Shown here piece by piece: positions 43,084 through 51,549 of a stretch of DNA of 64,000 bases. Both the position numbers and the translations under genes were made by a program. How positions within the stretch are numbered: position 1 is the first letter of the stretch; each line of letters opens with the position of its first letter. The DNA comes from Virgibacillus_F flavescens. GTDB taxonomy: Bacteria > Bacillota > Bacilli > Bacillales > Amphibacillaceae. The notes under the pieces were generated by a model, which saw nothing but the letters and a program-made list of their open reading frames with translations, was not told the DNA's origin and made no database searches. The stretch lies in assembly GCF_050574275.1 (NCBI RefSeq), contig NZ_CP192260.1:372001-436000 (forward strand), written 5' to 3'.

Positions 43084-44131
43084 ATTCTGGAGCTCTGCCG
43101 TGCTGCGAACCGAACCATATGTCCCTGGCGAGCAATTAGAGGTGGAAGGGTTAGTAAAATTAAATACGAACGAAAACCCATATCCACCTTCACCACGTGT
43201 AACAGTAGCAATTCAAGCAGAACTGAACAGAAAACTGAATCGCTATCCTTCTCCCACCACTGATTCATTAAGGGAAAAGATCTCAGATTATTATCACCTT
43301 GAATCTGACCAGATTTTTATTGGAAATGGATCAGATGAGATTCTTGCATTCAGCGTTATGGCGTTTTTTGAACCTGGAAAGACTATCCGGTTTCCTAATA
43401 TCTCCTACAGTTTTTACCCGGTCTATGCAAAGCTGTTTGATATTCCGTATGAAGAAGTACCATTAAACCGTGATTTTACGTTACCAACGGAAAAGTTTTT
43501 TCAGAGCGACGGCGGAGTGATTTTCCCAAATCCGAATGCCCCAACAAGCATCTATGCGCACTTGACCGATATCATAGAGATTATAGAAAACAATCCGAAT
43601 TGTGTTGTCATTATCGATGAAGCTTACATTGATTTTGCAAACGAGTCAGCTGTCAGTCTGGTTAATGCATACGATAATTTGCTTGTTGTACAAACCATGT
43701 CAAAGTCTCGCTCACTTGCTGGATTACGCGTGGGCTTCGCAATTGGAAACCCTGACTTAATTGAAGCATTAAATCGCGTCAAGAATTCTTTTAACTCCTA
43801 TACAATCGACCGCCTGGCAATTGCTGGAGCAGAAGCTGCGATAATGGATACAGCGTATTTCAGGGATACGATTGAGCGAATTAAAGTTACAAGGGAATGG
43901 GTGACAGAGTCCCTAAAAACGCTTGGGTTTTCCATATTGCCTTCTGATGCAAATTTTCTATTTGTACAGCATTATAAAATTGATGCCAGCACTATTTATT
44001 CTAAGTTAAAAGAACAAAATGTACTGGTCCGATATTTCAACAAACGTTTAATTAATAATCACCTGCGAATTACAATTGGAACAGAGGATGATATGACATC
44101 TTTAATTAAGACGCTTAATTCCATCGTTTAG
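43076..44131 (+). CDS. hisC: Histidinol-phosphate aminotransferase HisC
   Basis: A 351-residue PLP enzyme of the class I/II aminotransferases. The PLP lysine is in VQTMSKSRSLAGLRVGFAIG, with LNTNENPYPPSP and NPNAPTS in the active site and RITIGTEDDM near the end. GTG 43076 is 8 nt from AAGAAGG and is preferred over ATG 43070, which is only 2 nt away. It is last gene of the operon and is followed by a hairpin terminator. Confidence 0.93.
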   Translation: MNKFWSSAVLRTEPYVPGEQLEVEGLVKLNTNENPYPPSPRVTVAIQAELNRKLNRYPSPTTDSLREKISDYYHLESDQIFIGNGSDEILAFSVMAFFEPGKTIRFPNISYSFYPVYAKLFDIPYEEVPLNRDFTLPTEKFFQSDGGVIFPNPNAPTSIYAHLTDIIEIIENNPNCVVIIDEAYIDFANESAVSLVNAYDNLLVVQTMSKSRSLAGLRVGFAIGNPDLIEALNRVKNSFNSYTIDRLAIAGAEAAIMDTAYFRDTIERIKVTREWVTESLKTLGFSILPSDANFLFVQHYKIDASTIYSKLKEQNVLVRYFNKRLINNHLRITIGTEDDMTSLIKTLNSIV

Positions 44132-44135
44132 AAAA

Positions 44136-44175
44136 ACTCGGCATTCGACTTGTCTTTAATAGCGAATGCTGAGAT
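44136..44175 (+). terminator. Terminator of the his operon
   Basis: CTCGGCATTCG pairs with CGAATGCTGAG around a 15-nt loop, followed by ATTTTACTT. Confidence 0.75.
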
Positions 44176-44186
44176 TTTACTTATAC

Positions 44187-44760
44187 CTGCATTTGCTCTA
44201 ACTTTTTATACTTATAACTAGATTTTCGCAGAATAAAATAAGGTGATTCTCCTAGAAATAGTTGAATATCGTCGCAATCCATTCTCTCAGTTGACTCAGT
44301 ATCTCTATACTGCGAAGTTATTACCAAAAAATGTTCTAAAGCTGCCGTCCAGGATCGCTGCGGGCGGATGCTTTCCGCGGGCACGGCTTCAGTCTCCTCG
44401 AGAAGAGCACTCTGCGGGGCCTTCAGACTCGTGCTGTTCCCGTTGGAGTCACCGCCCTCCGCTCACCTGGACTGGTAAAGCTTTAACGTCTTTGTTTTTT
44501 ATTCAACTAGTGCATGTAGAAATAGCCGTGCTATCAGAGAGGCAGCTAAAAAATCTGCGACATCCATATTTTGTCTAGAGATTGAAGCGGATGGCAGTCG
44601 ACTCCTGCGGGAGGAAAGGCATAGGTGAGACCCCCGAGTGCAAAGCACGAGGAGGCTCACCAGCCGCCCGCGGAAAGCGACTGCCATCAGCGGAAATCTC
44701 GTTGCTGTTACATCGCAGCATTCCCAAAGTGGTAAGTTATTTCGCAGTTTACATCAACTG
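44187..44760. repeat. M1 compound palindromic repeat, copy E (uninterrupted)
   Basis: The left 100 bp (GCATTTGCTCTAAC ... GATTTTCGCAGAATAAAATA) is shared with copy C. TATCTCTATACTGCGAAG marks the M1 terminus near 44297. P2 comes first (GCTGCCGTCCAGGATCGC ... CACCTGGACTGGTAAAGC) and P1 second (GAAGCGGATGGCAGTCGAC ... CGACTGCCATCAGCGGAAAT), so it lies in the opposite orientation to copies B, D and F. No M2 insertion. The 44132-44831 gap holds nothing else but two terminators. Confidence 0.87.
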
Positions 44761-44785
44761 TGACAGAAGTTTATCTGCTAAAATT

Positions 44786-44824
44786 AAAAAAACTCCCATC
44801 AACGATTTGTGATGGGAGTTTTAA
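44786..44824 (-). terminator. Rho-independent terminator of the SurA-like lipoprotein gene
   Basis: On the minus strand AAAACTCCCATC pairs with GATGGGAGTTTT around CACAAATCGTT and is followed by T5 or more. Confidence 0.87.
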
Positions 44825-44831
44825 AAGTGGC

Positions 44832-45557
44832 TTAAATCATATGCTCAATTTCTGCATCTTTTTTCAATTCTTCTACTTTAGCCTGCAGTTTCTGTGATTG
44901 TTTCTGTTTCAGTAATTGACTTTTAATCTGCTCTTTTATCTCTTCAAGTTTTGGAAGATCTTTGTTTTTACTTTGCTCTTTTAGCTTAGCATAGTATTCC
45001 TCGACTTCTTTTTCTGTAACCTCTGCTGATTCAATTTCCTGTTTGGTGTATTGTTGGAGAGTTAATTCGAATTTCAACTGGTCTTTATAGGATTCCTCAG
45101 ACAGCTTGTATTTTTCTAGAACGGTTTCAAAGTTCTTAGCATTTTCTTCTTTAATTGCTTCAAATTCTTTTTGAACTTCCTTATCCGTAACTTCAATACC
45201 CTGCTCTTTTGCAGCCTGCATTAGAAGCTCTTGTTCAACAATAACTTTTAGTACTTGATCTTTTACTTTTTTGGTATCACTAACATCTTGTCCATATTGA
45301 CTCATCAATGTCTTTGTTTGTGCATAAGAAGCATTGTATTGCTTACCCTTTACTTTTTCTCCATTTATTTGAGAAACAACTTTATCGCTGTCTACCTTCT
45401 CTTCATCAGTTATCTTAACTTCTTTGCTAGCTTGTTCAGTTGTCTCTTTTGAAGCTTCTTCTTTGTCTTTAGCTTTGTCAGCAGAATCATCTCCACCGCA
45501 TGCTGTTAACACTGTTGCCAACGCAATTGCGAGAGCCAACATAATCATTTTTTTCAT
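44832..45557 (-). CDS. SurA-N-like lipoprotein, putative export chaperone
   Basis: A 241-residue lipoprotein with signal ending LTAC (C20) and a charged Lys/Glu/Asp-rich linker. A SurA/PrsA-like N-terminal domain follows: VVSQINGEKVKGKQYNAS, then helices such as VIVEQELLMQAAKEQGIEV and a Glu/Lys-rich C-terminus. The parvulin PPIase domain of PrsA is absent, so it may be a holdase for exported proteins. This role is inferred from the fold only. ATG 45557 follows a GGGATT-type weak ribosome site. Confidence 0.82.
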   Translation of the reverse strand: MKKMIMLALAIALATVLTACGGDDSADKAKDKEEASKETTEQASKEVKITDEEKVDSDKVVSQINGEKVKGKQYNASYAQTKTLMSQYGQDVSDTKKVKDQVLKVIVEQELLMQAAKEQGIEVTDKEVQKEFEAIKEENAKNFETVLEKYKLSEESYKDQLKFELTLQQYTKQEIESAEVTEKEVEEYYAKLKEQSKNKDLPKLEEIKEQIKSQLLKQKQSQKLQAKVEELKKDAEIEHMI

Positions 45558-45854
45558 GGAATTAATCCCTCATTTCATAAACTTTATCTATTCATTCAAA
45601 CATAAATTTCGCTTGCATTGCAAGTCTCTGGATTGTAAATAACCGTCACATTACCTGATATATCAGTGATTTGCTAACTATTTTACACTTTCAAGTCATT
45701 TTAAAGTATCTATTTCTTACTTTTACCACAAATCGATAGACCGAGACAAAAATCAGCCTCTGAATGTAGATAAGTTCGTTCCTCTAGCCGTTTTGTAACG
45801 TGTCGTCCCCTTCTATACTTATAGTAGAAACAAACATGAAACGGAGGGGCACAA

Positions 45855-45908
45855 ATGATGAACCTTTTTGAGACTCAGGTTATTATTGAAAGTAAACGCA
45901 TAAGATAA
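45855..45908 (+). pseudogene. Possible gene remnant: 17-codon ORF with a strong ribosome site
   Basis: GGAGGGG lies 8 nt before an ATG whose frame stops after 17 codons (MMNLFETQVIIESKRIR). A second open stretch in another frame (from 45911) reads DVKTLESIYPETNLSIAARR before stopping. A start with such a good ribosome site followed by an early stop and a frame change looks like the head of a decayed gene; a leader peptide is the alternative. Its family is not recognisable. The 45558-45854 stretch otherwise shows nothing. Confidence 0.35.
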
Positions 45909-45997
45909 CTAGCGATGTTAAAACGCTGGAATCTATCTATCCTGAAACAAATTTATCAATAGCAGCGCGCCGATCTAATATATATATCTACCCATGC

Positions 45998-46029
45998 AGA
46001 AGCTGACATACTCCCCATGTTAGCTTCTT
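45998..46029. terminator. Hairpin terminator before the DsbA-like gene 3' end
   Basis: AGAAGCTGACAT pairs with ATGTTAGCTTCT, one G-T pair, around ACTCCCC. The plus strand then reads TTTTC; it may also end the minus-strand gene that stops at 46032. Confidence 0.65.
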
Positions 46030-46031
46030 TT

Positions 46032-46754
46032 CTAATCTGAGTCACCGTCACAGCCCTCACCCGTACAATAGGTTGTTTCTGACTTTTTTGGGTTTAATGA
46101 TTGTAATATAGGCTGCTCTTTTTCTTCTTCCCAGACTTTTTCGATTACTTCAGTAAATACATCTGGTGGTTGCGCCCCAGAAACTGCATATTTATCGTTG
46201 AAGACAAAAAATGGTACTCCTTCTGCTCCAATCTGCTGTGCTTCCTGTTCGTCGCTTCTCACTGCTTTCGCATAATCGGTAGAATTTAAAACATCCAGGA
46301 CAACATCTTTATCCAAACCAATTTCCTCAGCCAATGACACCAACGTTTCATAATTACCAATGTGAAGCGAATCGGTAAAATATGCTTGGAGCAACCGCTC
46401 GGTCATTTCTTTACCTTTCCCTTGCTCATCAGCATACTTAGCCAGTCGGTGTGCATCGAACGTATTCGTATGCTTCATCGTATCAAACCGATACGTGAGT
46501 CCTATTTCAGCTGCCTGATCCGCCATATTATGGTTTGTTTGCCTAGCTTTCTCAACGCTCATACCAAATTTTTCTGCAAGTATCTCATGTATTGTTTTAT
46601 CCGGATTCTTTGCTGCGTTCGGATCTAATTCATAACTTTTATATGTGATTGTAACCTTCTCTTTATTTGAAAATTTATCCATTGCAAGTTCCAGCCTGCG
46701 CTTACCGATGTAGCAGAATGGACAAACAAAGTCTGAATAGACGTCAATTTTCAT
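46032..46754 (-). CDS. DsbA-family (FrnE/YwbO-like) thiol oxidoreductase
   Basis: A 240-residue thioredoxin-fold protein with active site DFVCPFCYIGKRRLE near the N-terminus, an inserted helical domain, and the cis-Pro segment AEGVPFFVFNDKYAVSGAQP. No signal peptide, so it is cytoplasmic. The C-terminus carries another Cys pair (TYCTGEGCDGD). FrnE-type proteins act as thiol oxidoreductases or isomerases in stress; the substrate is unknown. ATG 46754 follows GAGGTG; a GTG at 46766 lies in that site. Confidence 0.88.
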   Translation of the reverse strand: MKIDVYSDFVCPFCYIGKRRLELAMDKFSNKEKVTITYKSYELDPNAAKNPDKTIHEILAEKFGMSVEKARQTNHNMADQAAEIGLTYRFDTMKHTNTFDAHRLAKYADEQGKGKEMTERLLQAYFTDSLHIGNYETLVSLAEEIGLDKDVVLDVLNSTDYAKAVRSDEQEAQQIGAEGVPFFVFNDKYAVSGAQPPDVFTEVIEKVWEEEKEQPILQSLNPKKSETTYCTGEGCDGDSD

Positions 46755-46829
46755 TGTAACTAACACCTCATTTCTGTTAGTTATTGTAGCATAGGATAAA
46801 AGACTGTTGGTAATATTGTGCTTACATGC

Positions 46830-47687
46830 TTAATGAAGGTTTCTGTCAATATATTTTCCGTAATCCGGTACCGCTTCTTGTTCGAAGTTCTCCACCAAAC
46901 CTTTTAAGCCTATTTTCAGTTTTTCCCCATGCATTACAGTGCCATGCCCCGGTATCATTACTTTCGGATCCAATTCCGCAAGTTTAACTACGGACTCTTT
47001 CGCTGCCTTCCAATCGTTTGTTAAGTATCGTGGTGGACCATTTAGTTCAGGGGTTTGCATCAATACTTTGTAAAATGAGTCCTGCTTTACTGTAATACAT
47101 GCATCGCCTGAAATTAATGTACGGTCACTTTCCCTAAAAAAAGAAACATGACCCGGTGAATGACCTGGTGTGTGTACCCACATCCAATTTATTAATCCTG
47201 GTACACTTCCATCTTCAGGCAGAGGTTTCACTGCACTTCCAAGGTTAATTGGTTTATTTGGAAAAGAAGATGATGCCTTAGCAATCAGCCCGCCTTCTAC
47301 TGTTGGATCAGGGTCGGGGTAGGACGTTTCTCCAGTTAAAAATGGTATTTCCAATTCGTGCGCATATACAGGTACTTCCCACTCTTCGATTAGATCTATG
47401 AGCCCCCCTACATGATCAAAGTGTCCATGTGTAAGAACAATTGCGGAAGGTCTGCTTTCCCGCCCAAAACGATCCACCACGACAGATTTAATTTCAGGGG
47501 CAGACTTTGGCATACCACCGTCAATGAGAACCCAATCACCTTCAGTCGGGCTTCCGATGAAACATATGTTTACTATCTGATCGGTGTAATAATAGACATC
47601 ATTATGAACCACATTTCCAGTTCCACTCGTGATGGATGTCATTGGTATAAATCGAAGTATACTATTTTCATTTGTCTGTTTATCCAT
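46830..47687 (-). CDS. Metallo-beta-lactamase-fold hydrolase
   Basis: A 285-residue MBL-fold enzyme. Metal ligands lie in LTHGHFDHVGGL (HxHxDH), HTPGHSPGHVSFF and LISGDACI, with a final MIPGHGTVMHGEKL. It resembles glyoxalase II or quorum-lactonase-like proteins, but the substrate is not evident. ATG 47687 follows GGAGGT; the frame could extend to 47741 without support. Confidence 0.87.
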   Translation of the reverse strand: MDKQTNENSILRFIPMTSITSGTGNVVHNDVYYYTDQIVNICFIGSPTEGDWVLIDGGMPKSAPEIKSVVVDRFGRESRPSAIVLTHGHFDHVGGLIDLIEEWEVPVYAHELEIPFLTGETSYPDPDPTVEGGLIAKASSSFPNKPINLGSAVKPLPEDGSVPGLINWMWVHTPGHSPGHVSFFRESDRTLISGDACITVKQDSFYKVLMQTPELNGPPRYLTNDWKAAKESVVKLAELDPKVMIPGHGTVMHGEKLKIGLKGLVENFEQEAVPDYGKYIDRNLH

Positions 47688-47807
47688 TTGATTAACCTCC
47701 ATTTTCCTACTAGTATTCGTAGGAAAACAGAATTTAATCACAAAATATAGTGTCGGATTGCTAAAGTCAAACAGGTTTTATTCCACCTGCCATGGATTTG
47801 CTTACGA

Positions 47808-47836
47808 TAAAAAACTCCCGAAATAAATCGGGAGGC
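47808..47836 (-). terminator. Rho-independent terminator of the DUF2188 gene
   Basis: CTCCCGA pairs with TCGGGAG around TTTATTT, followed on the minus strand by TTTTTT. Confidence 0.85.
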
Positions 47837-47840
47837 TCAT

Positions 47841-48290
47841 TTAGTAGGATTCTTCCTTTTGAACGGAGCCATCCTGTTTATATACAGTTAATTTTGTATC
47901 TTTATTTTCTGCAATTTCTTTCGCCCGTTTAACGGCGTCTTTTTTATTGTCATATACATCACTTGGCCGCTTTGCATTAGCAGATTTTACTGCCCAGCCA
48001 TCTTCATGCGGAACAACTTGTTCTCCTTCATCTAGTCGCTCAGGATTGTTGTCGTATTTTTTTCCTTCTGCTGACCGCTGTGTTGGCTTACCGCTATTTT
48101 CATATTCATTGATTTCTTTTTGGCTTGCATTGTCATACCATTCTTTAGCCTGACTGGTTGCAATTGGGATAGCACGTTCCTCTTCATACCCATCGTCCAG
48201 CATGGAATTCGCAATATCAATGGCTTTTTTTCGAACGACTTTGTCTAAGTTCTTCAATGAATCCGGATAATCATTTAATGTCCAAGGCAT
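47841..48290 (-). CDS. ChaB-like plus DUF2188 protein, stress-associated, function unknown
   Basis: A 149-residue acidic soluble protein. The N-terminal part (MPWTLNDYPDSLKNLDKVVR, then KAIDIANSMLDDGYEEERAI) resembles the ChaB-type start seen in Bacilli. The C-terminal DUF2188 module reads VVPHEDGWAVKSANAKRPSD and DVYDNKKDAVKRAKEIAENK, ending KLTVYKQDGSVQKEE. Homologues often belong to the general stress regulon of Bacilli, but function is not established. No coupled neighbour. Confidence 0.8.
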   Translation of the reverse strand: MPWTLNDYPDSLKNLDKVVRKKAIDIANSMLDDGYEEERAIPIATSQAKEWYDNASQKEINEYENSGKPTQRSAEGKKYDNNPERLDEGEQVVPHEDGWAVKSANAKRPSDVYDNKKDAVKRAKEIAENKDTKLTVYKQDGSVQKEESY

Positions 48291-48353
48291 GTAAATTCCT
48301 CCTTATCCTTTTATGTACATTACCCGGCTAGTCATACAGTAAACAACTTACTT

Positions 48354-49217
48354 TCATTTTACAGTGTGCAGTTCCACAGTTTCAGAAGAGTAAATTTGAA
48401 TTACCATTCTCCCGGCCTCAGATTTTGCACGAATTAATATTGGCTGATTATACATGTTTTTAAATACGAAGTCTGGCCCCCACCAGCTTACAGTTGCATC
48501 TCGTCCAGGTGGAACATATGGTACACTGCGACTATGCGAATAGCGTTCAAGAATCTTAATGCCCTTTAAACTGACAGCATTGTACAGTGTCGAGGAAACC
48601 TGACATATCCCACCGCCAATATCCTCCGACAGTTCTCCTTTTACAATAACTGGTGCTTTCATATATCCTCGATCCTTCGTGCGCTTCCCAACGATCTTAT
48701 TAAATGAAAACTTTTCTCCTGGAAAGACTACATAATTATTAATTGCATCTGCAGCAAGCTCAATGTTATGTGTTCTTTCTTGATTACTTTTTTTAAAATA
48801 GGTTACATACTGACCAATTTGTTTTTCTTTTACTTCCGTTAATAGATCTGTATCAACGCGAGGATATATTTTCTTAATTGGTATTTCAAGGGTATCTGGC
48901 TCGCCCGTATAAAACGATTCACGAAATAACAACTGGAATTTATGGCGGTCTATCGTTTGCCCAGGCTTACCTTGAACAACTTCACCTTTTTTATTTAATC
49001 TGGCATTAACCGGTTCTTTATATATCTTTTTATCAAGTTCGTTTAACAGACCTTGTATTTTTTCATCATGAATAAAATGACTGTTCAGAAAGGGCAATTC
49101 ATACCTTTCCAGTTCCACACTCATTTGTGGTCTTCCATTTTCTGTTATCGTTAATTGCTGAGGCACATCACCTAACGGAGCCGTAAGTAAAAAAAATGAT
49201 AAAAAGAGCATTTTCAC
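48354..49217 (-). CDS. VanW-family secreted protein (YoaR-like)
   Basis: A 287-residue protein with an N-terminal signal (MKMLFLSFFLLTAPLG) and a VanW domain: NNYVVFPGEKFSFNKIVGKR, DIGGGICQVSSTLYNAVSLK and VPPGRDATVSWWGPDFVFKN. VanW was named from vancomycin-resistance clusters, but the family occurs widely without them and its function is unknown. No resistance genes lie nearby here. Confidence 0.87.
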   Translation of the reverse strand: MKMLFLSFFLLTAPLGDVPQQLTITENGRPQMSVELERYELPFLNSHFIHDEKIQGLLNELDKKIYKEPVNARLNKKGEVVQGKPGQTIDRHKFQLLFRESFYTGEPDTLEIPIKKIYPRVDTDLLTEVKEKQIGQYVTYFKKSNQERTHNIELAADAINNYVVFPGEKFSFNKIVGKRTKDRGYMKAPVIVKGELSEDIGGGICQVSSTLYNAVSLKGIKILERYSHSRSVPYVPPGRDATVSWWGPDFVFKNMYNQPILIRAKSEAGRMVIQIYSSETVELHTVK

Positions 49218-49310
49218 AGGTCATTCCTCCCTACCCAATAGTATGGATTACGAAGAATGATTTCATGTATTAGAAAACGTGACTTATCTCCAAACCTTGA
49301 TGACTTAATC

Positions 49311-49352
49311 CCCAATTGCACTTATGCAGTAAGTATTTATTACTTTCTTACA
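49311..49352. repeat. Short hairpin repeat (M3) downstream of fni
   Basis: ATTGCACTTATGCAGTAAG, then TATTTATTACTTT and CTTAC. It shares TGCACTTATGCAGTAAG with the sites at 17678 and 35374; the stem is shorter here (GTAAG/CTTAC). Confidence 0.55.
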
Positions 49353-49357
49353 TGTAA

Positions 49358-49391
49358 AAAAAGGCTAAAACCCTAAGAGGTTTTAGCCTTT
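49358..49391 (-). terminator. Terminator overlapping the fni stop codon
   Basis: AAAGGCTAAAACC pairs with GGTTTTAGCCTTT around CTAAGA; the TAA stop of fni is in the stem, and a T7 run follows on the minus strand. Confidence 0.85.
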
Positions 49392-50441
49392 GTTATTTAA
49401 CAACGATTGTCCCATTATACTTACACGATTTGTATTTTTAAGTTCATCAATTGTTTGGGCCCCAATACCGAACATCGCCATCTTCAGTTCCATCTCAATT
49501 TGATTCATTGCTTCAATCACAGCTTCTTCTGAATCTGTTGCCGCCTGCAGTAATTGTCTGGCAAAGCCAACCATGTCTGCACCAATCGTTAGCGCTTTTG
49601 CAGCATCAACGCCTGTCTTCATGCCACCACTGGCAACAATTGGCACAGCTGATCCAAGTTCACTTCTTACAGAAACAATACAATCTTTCGTTGGAATGCC
49701 CCAGTTGTTGAAAGCTTCTGCCGCTGCCTTCCGAAGTGGGTCCTTTGAGCGAAGCTTCTCTACCTGACTCCATGAAGTTCCCCCCGCACCAGCAACGTCA
49801 ATATAAGCAATGCCTGCATCGTATAATTTTCTCGCAACGGTACCGTCGATTCCAAAACCAACCTCTTTAACACCTACTGGAACCGTTAGCTTTTTACAAA
49901 CTTCTTCTATTTTAGGAAGCAACTGATGAAAGTTAATATCCCCTTCATCCTGTGTAATTTCCTGCAGGCTATTTAAATGAAGATAAAGGGAATCCGCTTC
50001 CGTTAAATCAACAATCCGCTGACATTCTTCTGCCCCATAACCATAGTTAAATTGTACCGCACCGATATTTGCAACTAGTGGCGCAGTCGGGGCATGCTGG
50101 CGGATGAGAAACGAATTTTCATGTGCGTCGCTTTCAAGTAAGGCACGCGTTGAACCAAGTGCAATCGCCCAGCCTTTTTGCTCAGCTGCCTTTGCTAAAT
50201 TACCATTTATCTCTTCAGCAAGCTCTGATCCCCCAGTCATGGAGCTGACCAGAAATGGCGCTTTCAATTTTTTGCCTAGGAATGAAGAATCAAGCTGGAT
50301 ATCATTAAAATCTATTTCCGGTAATGCATTATGTATAAAGGAAATTCCTTCAAGGCCCGTTGTTTTATTAACACCTTCCACGTTTTCATCCAGGCACAGT
50401 CGAATATGTTCTGTTTTACGTTTATTTATTCCAATATCCAT
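49383..50441 (-). CDS. fni: Isopentenyl-diphosphate delta-isomerase type 2 (Fni)
   Basis: A 352-residue FMN- and NADPH-dependent enzyme. Features: RKTEHIRLCLDENV at the N-terminus, FLVSSMTGG, AIALGSTRALLE, LHLNSLQEI, GVKEVGFGI, ASGGMKTGVDAAKALTIGA. It interconverts IPP and DMAPP, the isoprenoid building blocks. ATG 50441 has GGAGGG upstream; the GTG 50456 would swallow it. It follows the EamA gene by 17 nt on the same strand. Confidence 0.95.
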   Translation of the reverse strand: MDIGINKRKTEHIRLCLDENVEGVNKTTGLEGISFIHNALPEIDFNDIQLDSSFLGKKLKAPFLVSSMTGGSELAEEINGNLAKAAEQKGWAIALGSTRALLESDAHENSFLIRQHAPTAPLVANIGAVQFNYGYGAEECQRIVDLTEADSLYLHLNSLQEITQDEGDINFHQLLPKIEEVCKKLTVPVGVKEVGFGIDGTVARKLYDAGIAYIDVAGAGGTSWSQVEKLRSKDPLRKAAAEAFNNWGIPTKDCIVSVRSELGSAVPIVASGGMKTGVDAAKALTIGADMVGFARQLLQAATDSEEAVIEAMNQIEMELKMAMFGIGAQTIDELKNTNRVSIMGQSLLNNKG

Positions 50442-50458
50442 ATGTAAACCCTCCACAT

Positions 50459-51382
50459 TTAGTTTGCTACCATTCTTCTTTTATTTATTAAATAGGGATG
50501 CAATGTTACGAAGTAAACACCCATAATGACCATTATCATTCCAACGATTTGTGTCCAGGTAATCGTTGAACCGTAAAATACAACCGCTAACCATGCTGTA
50601 TTTATGGGAACGAGGTTCATATAAATACTCGCTTTACCTGCCCCGATTTGTTTAATTCCATTATTCCATATTAGAAATCCAATGACAGACGAACAAATAA
50701 TCATGAAGATCATCTCAAGCCATGCCTGTGTTGACATCCGCAATACATCTCCCCACCCTTTTTCAAACAGCGAGACAATTGCCAGAAAAAAAGATCCAAT
50801 TAAAGTAGTTAGCGTTGTCGTTACTACGGGGGAAACATCCCGCATTGCTATTTTACCCAGAAGACCGTGGGCTACCCAGCTTAACAACCCACCAATGAAT
50901 AACAGATCTCCAACATTAAATTCCAAAGACAATAAGGTCGAAATGGATCCTCTGGAAATTACAATGACTACTCCTATTAGGGACAATAGAATACCGAAGC
51001 CCAGTTGCTTATTCCATACTTCATTTAAAAATAAAACAGCTCCAAACGTAACAAGGACTGGCGTTGTAGCAACAATTAACGATCCATTTATTGCCGAGGT
51101 TAAATCAAGGGCAATAAAAAAGAAAATATTATATCCAAATATCCCTGTGATTCCCATAGCCAAAATAGGTTTCCATTGCTTTTTCAATGCAATTATATCA
51201 AATTTTTTCTTCCATAACACATAGATTAATAGCAGGATGCCAGCAGATCCAAATCGAAAGGCTGCAGCAGTTACTGGAGGTAACTCTGTAATTACATGCT
51301 CAGCAGCAACAAAAGCCCCACCCCAGAATAATGGAACGAGCAGCATCCAAAAATAAATAGCAATCGATTGATTTTGGTTCAT
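50459..51382 (-). CDS. EamA/DMT-family transporter
   Basis: A 307-residue protein with ten hydrophobic segments in two EamA repeats (LVPLFWGGAFVAAEHVI near the start; LLSWVAHGLLGKIAMRD midway). Probably an exporter of a metabolite or drug; the substrate is not readable. ATG 51382 follows AAGGAG. It lies upstream of fni on the same strand, and may be co-transcribed. Confidence 0.88.
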   Translation of the reverse strand: MNQNQSIAIYFWMLLVPLFWGGAFVAAEHVITELPPVTAAAFRFGSAGILLLIYVLWKKKFDIIALKKQWKPILAMGITGIFGYNIFFFIALDLTSAINGSLIVATTPVLVTFGAVLFLNEVWNKQLGFGILLSLIGVVIVISRGSISTLLSLEFNVGDLLFIGGLLSWVAHGLLGKIAMRDVSPVVTTTLTTLIGSFFLAIVSLFEKGWGDVLRMSTQAWLEMIFMIICSSVIGFLIWNNGIKQIGAGKASIYMNLVPINTAWLAVVFYGSTITWTQIVGMIMVIMGVYFVTLHPYLINKRRMVAN

Positions 51383-51434
51383 AGAGCTCCTTCTTCCATT
51401 AACTATTATGAAAAAACTATATCAAATGCCTATG

Positions 51435-51465
51435 GAAAAAGCCAACCTCGACGGTTAGCTTTTTT
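51435..51465 (-). terminator. Terminator of catE
   Basis: On the minus strand AAAAAGCTAACC pairs with GGTTGGCTTTTT around GTCGA, about 85 nt after the catE stop codon. Confidence 0.7.
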
Positions 51466-51549
51466 CCTGAACTCACTTTATATTTTGAAAAATTGGCTTA
51501 CCGCCAATCTGACCAATTTTTTTCACAGCATAAAAGTATTTCTCACCTG

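Noticed and set aside
44243..44812. Open frames of 76-111 codons in the 44-kb repeat
   Set aside because: Palindrome by-products with stop-poor GC-rich DNA; no ribosome sites; not conserved in frame between M1 copies.
45790..45830. ECF-sigma promoter (TGTAAC with CGTC) before the 17-codon ORF
   Set aside because: The distance between the two motifs is far too short for an ECF promoter; left undecided as ordinary A/T-rich promoter DNA.
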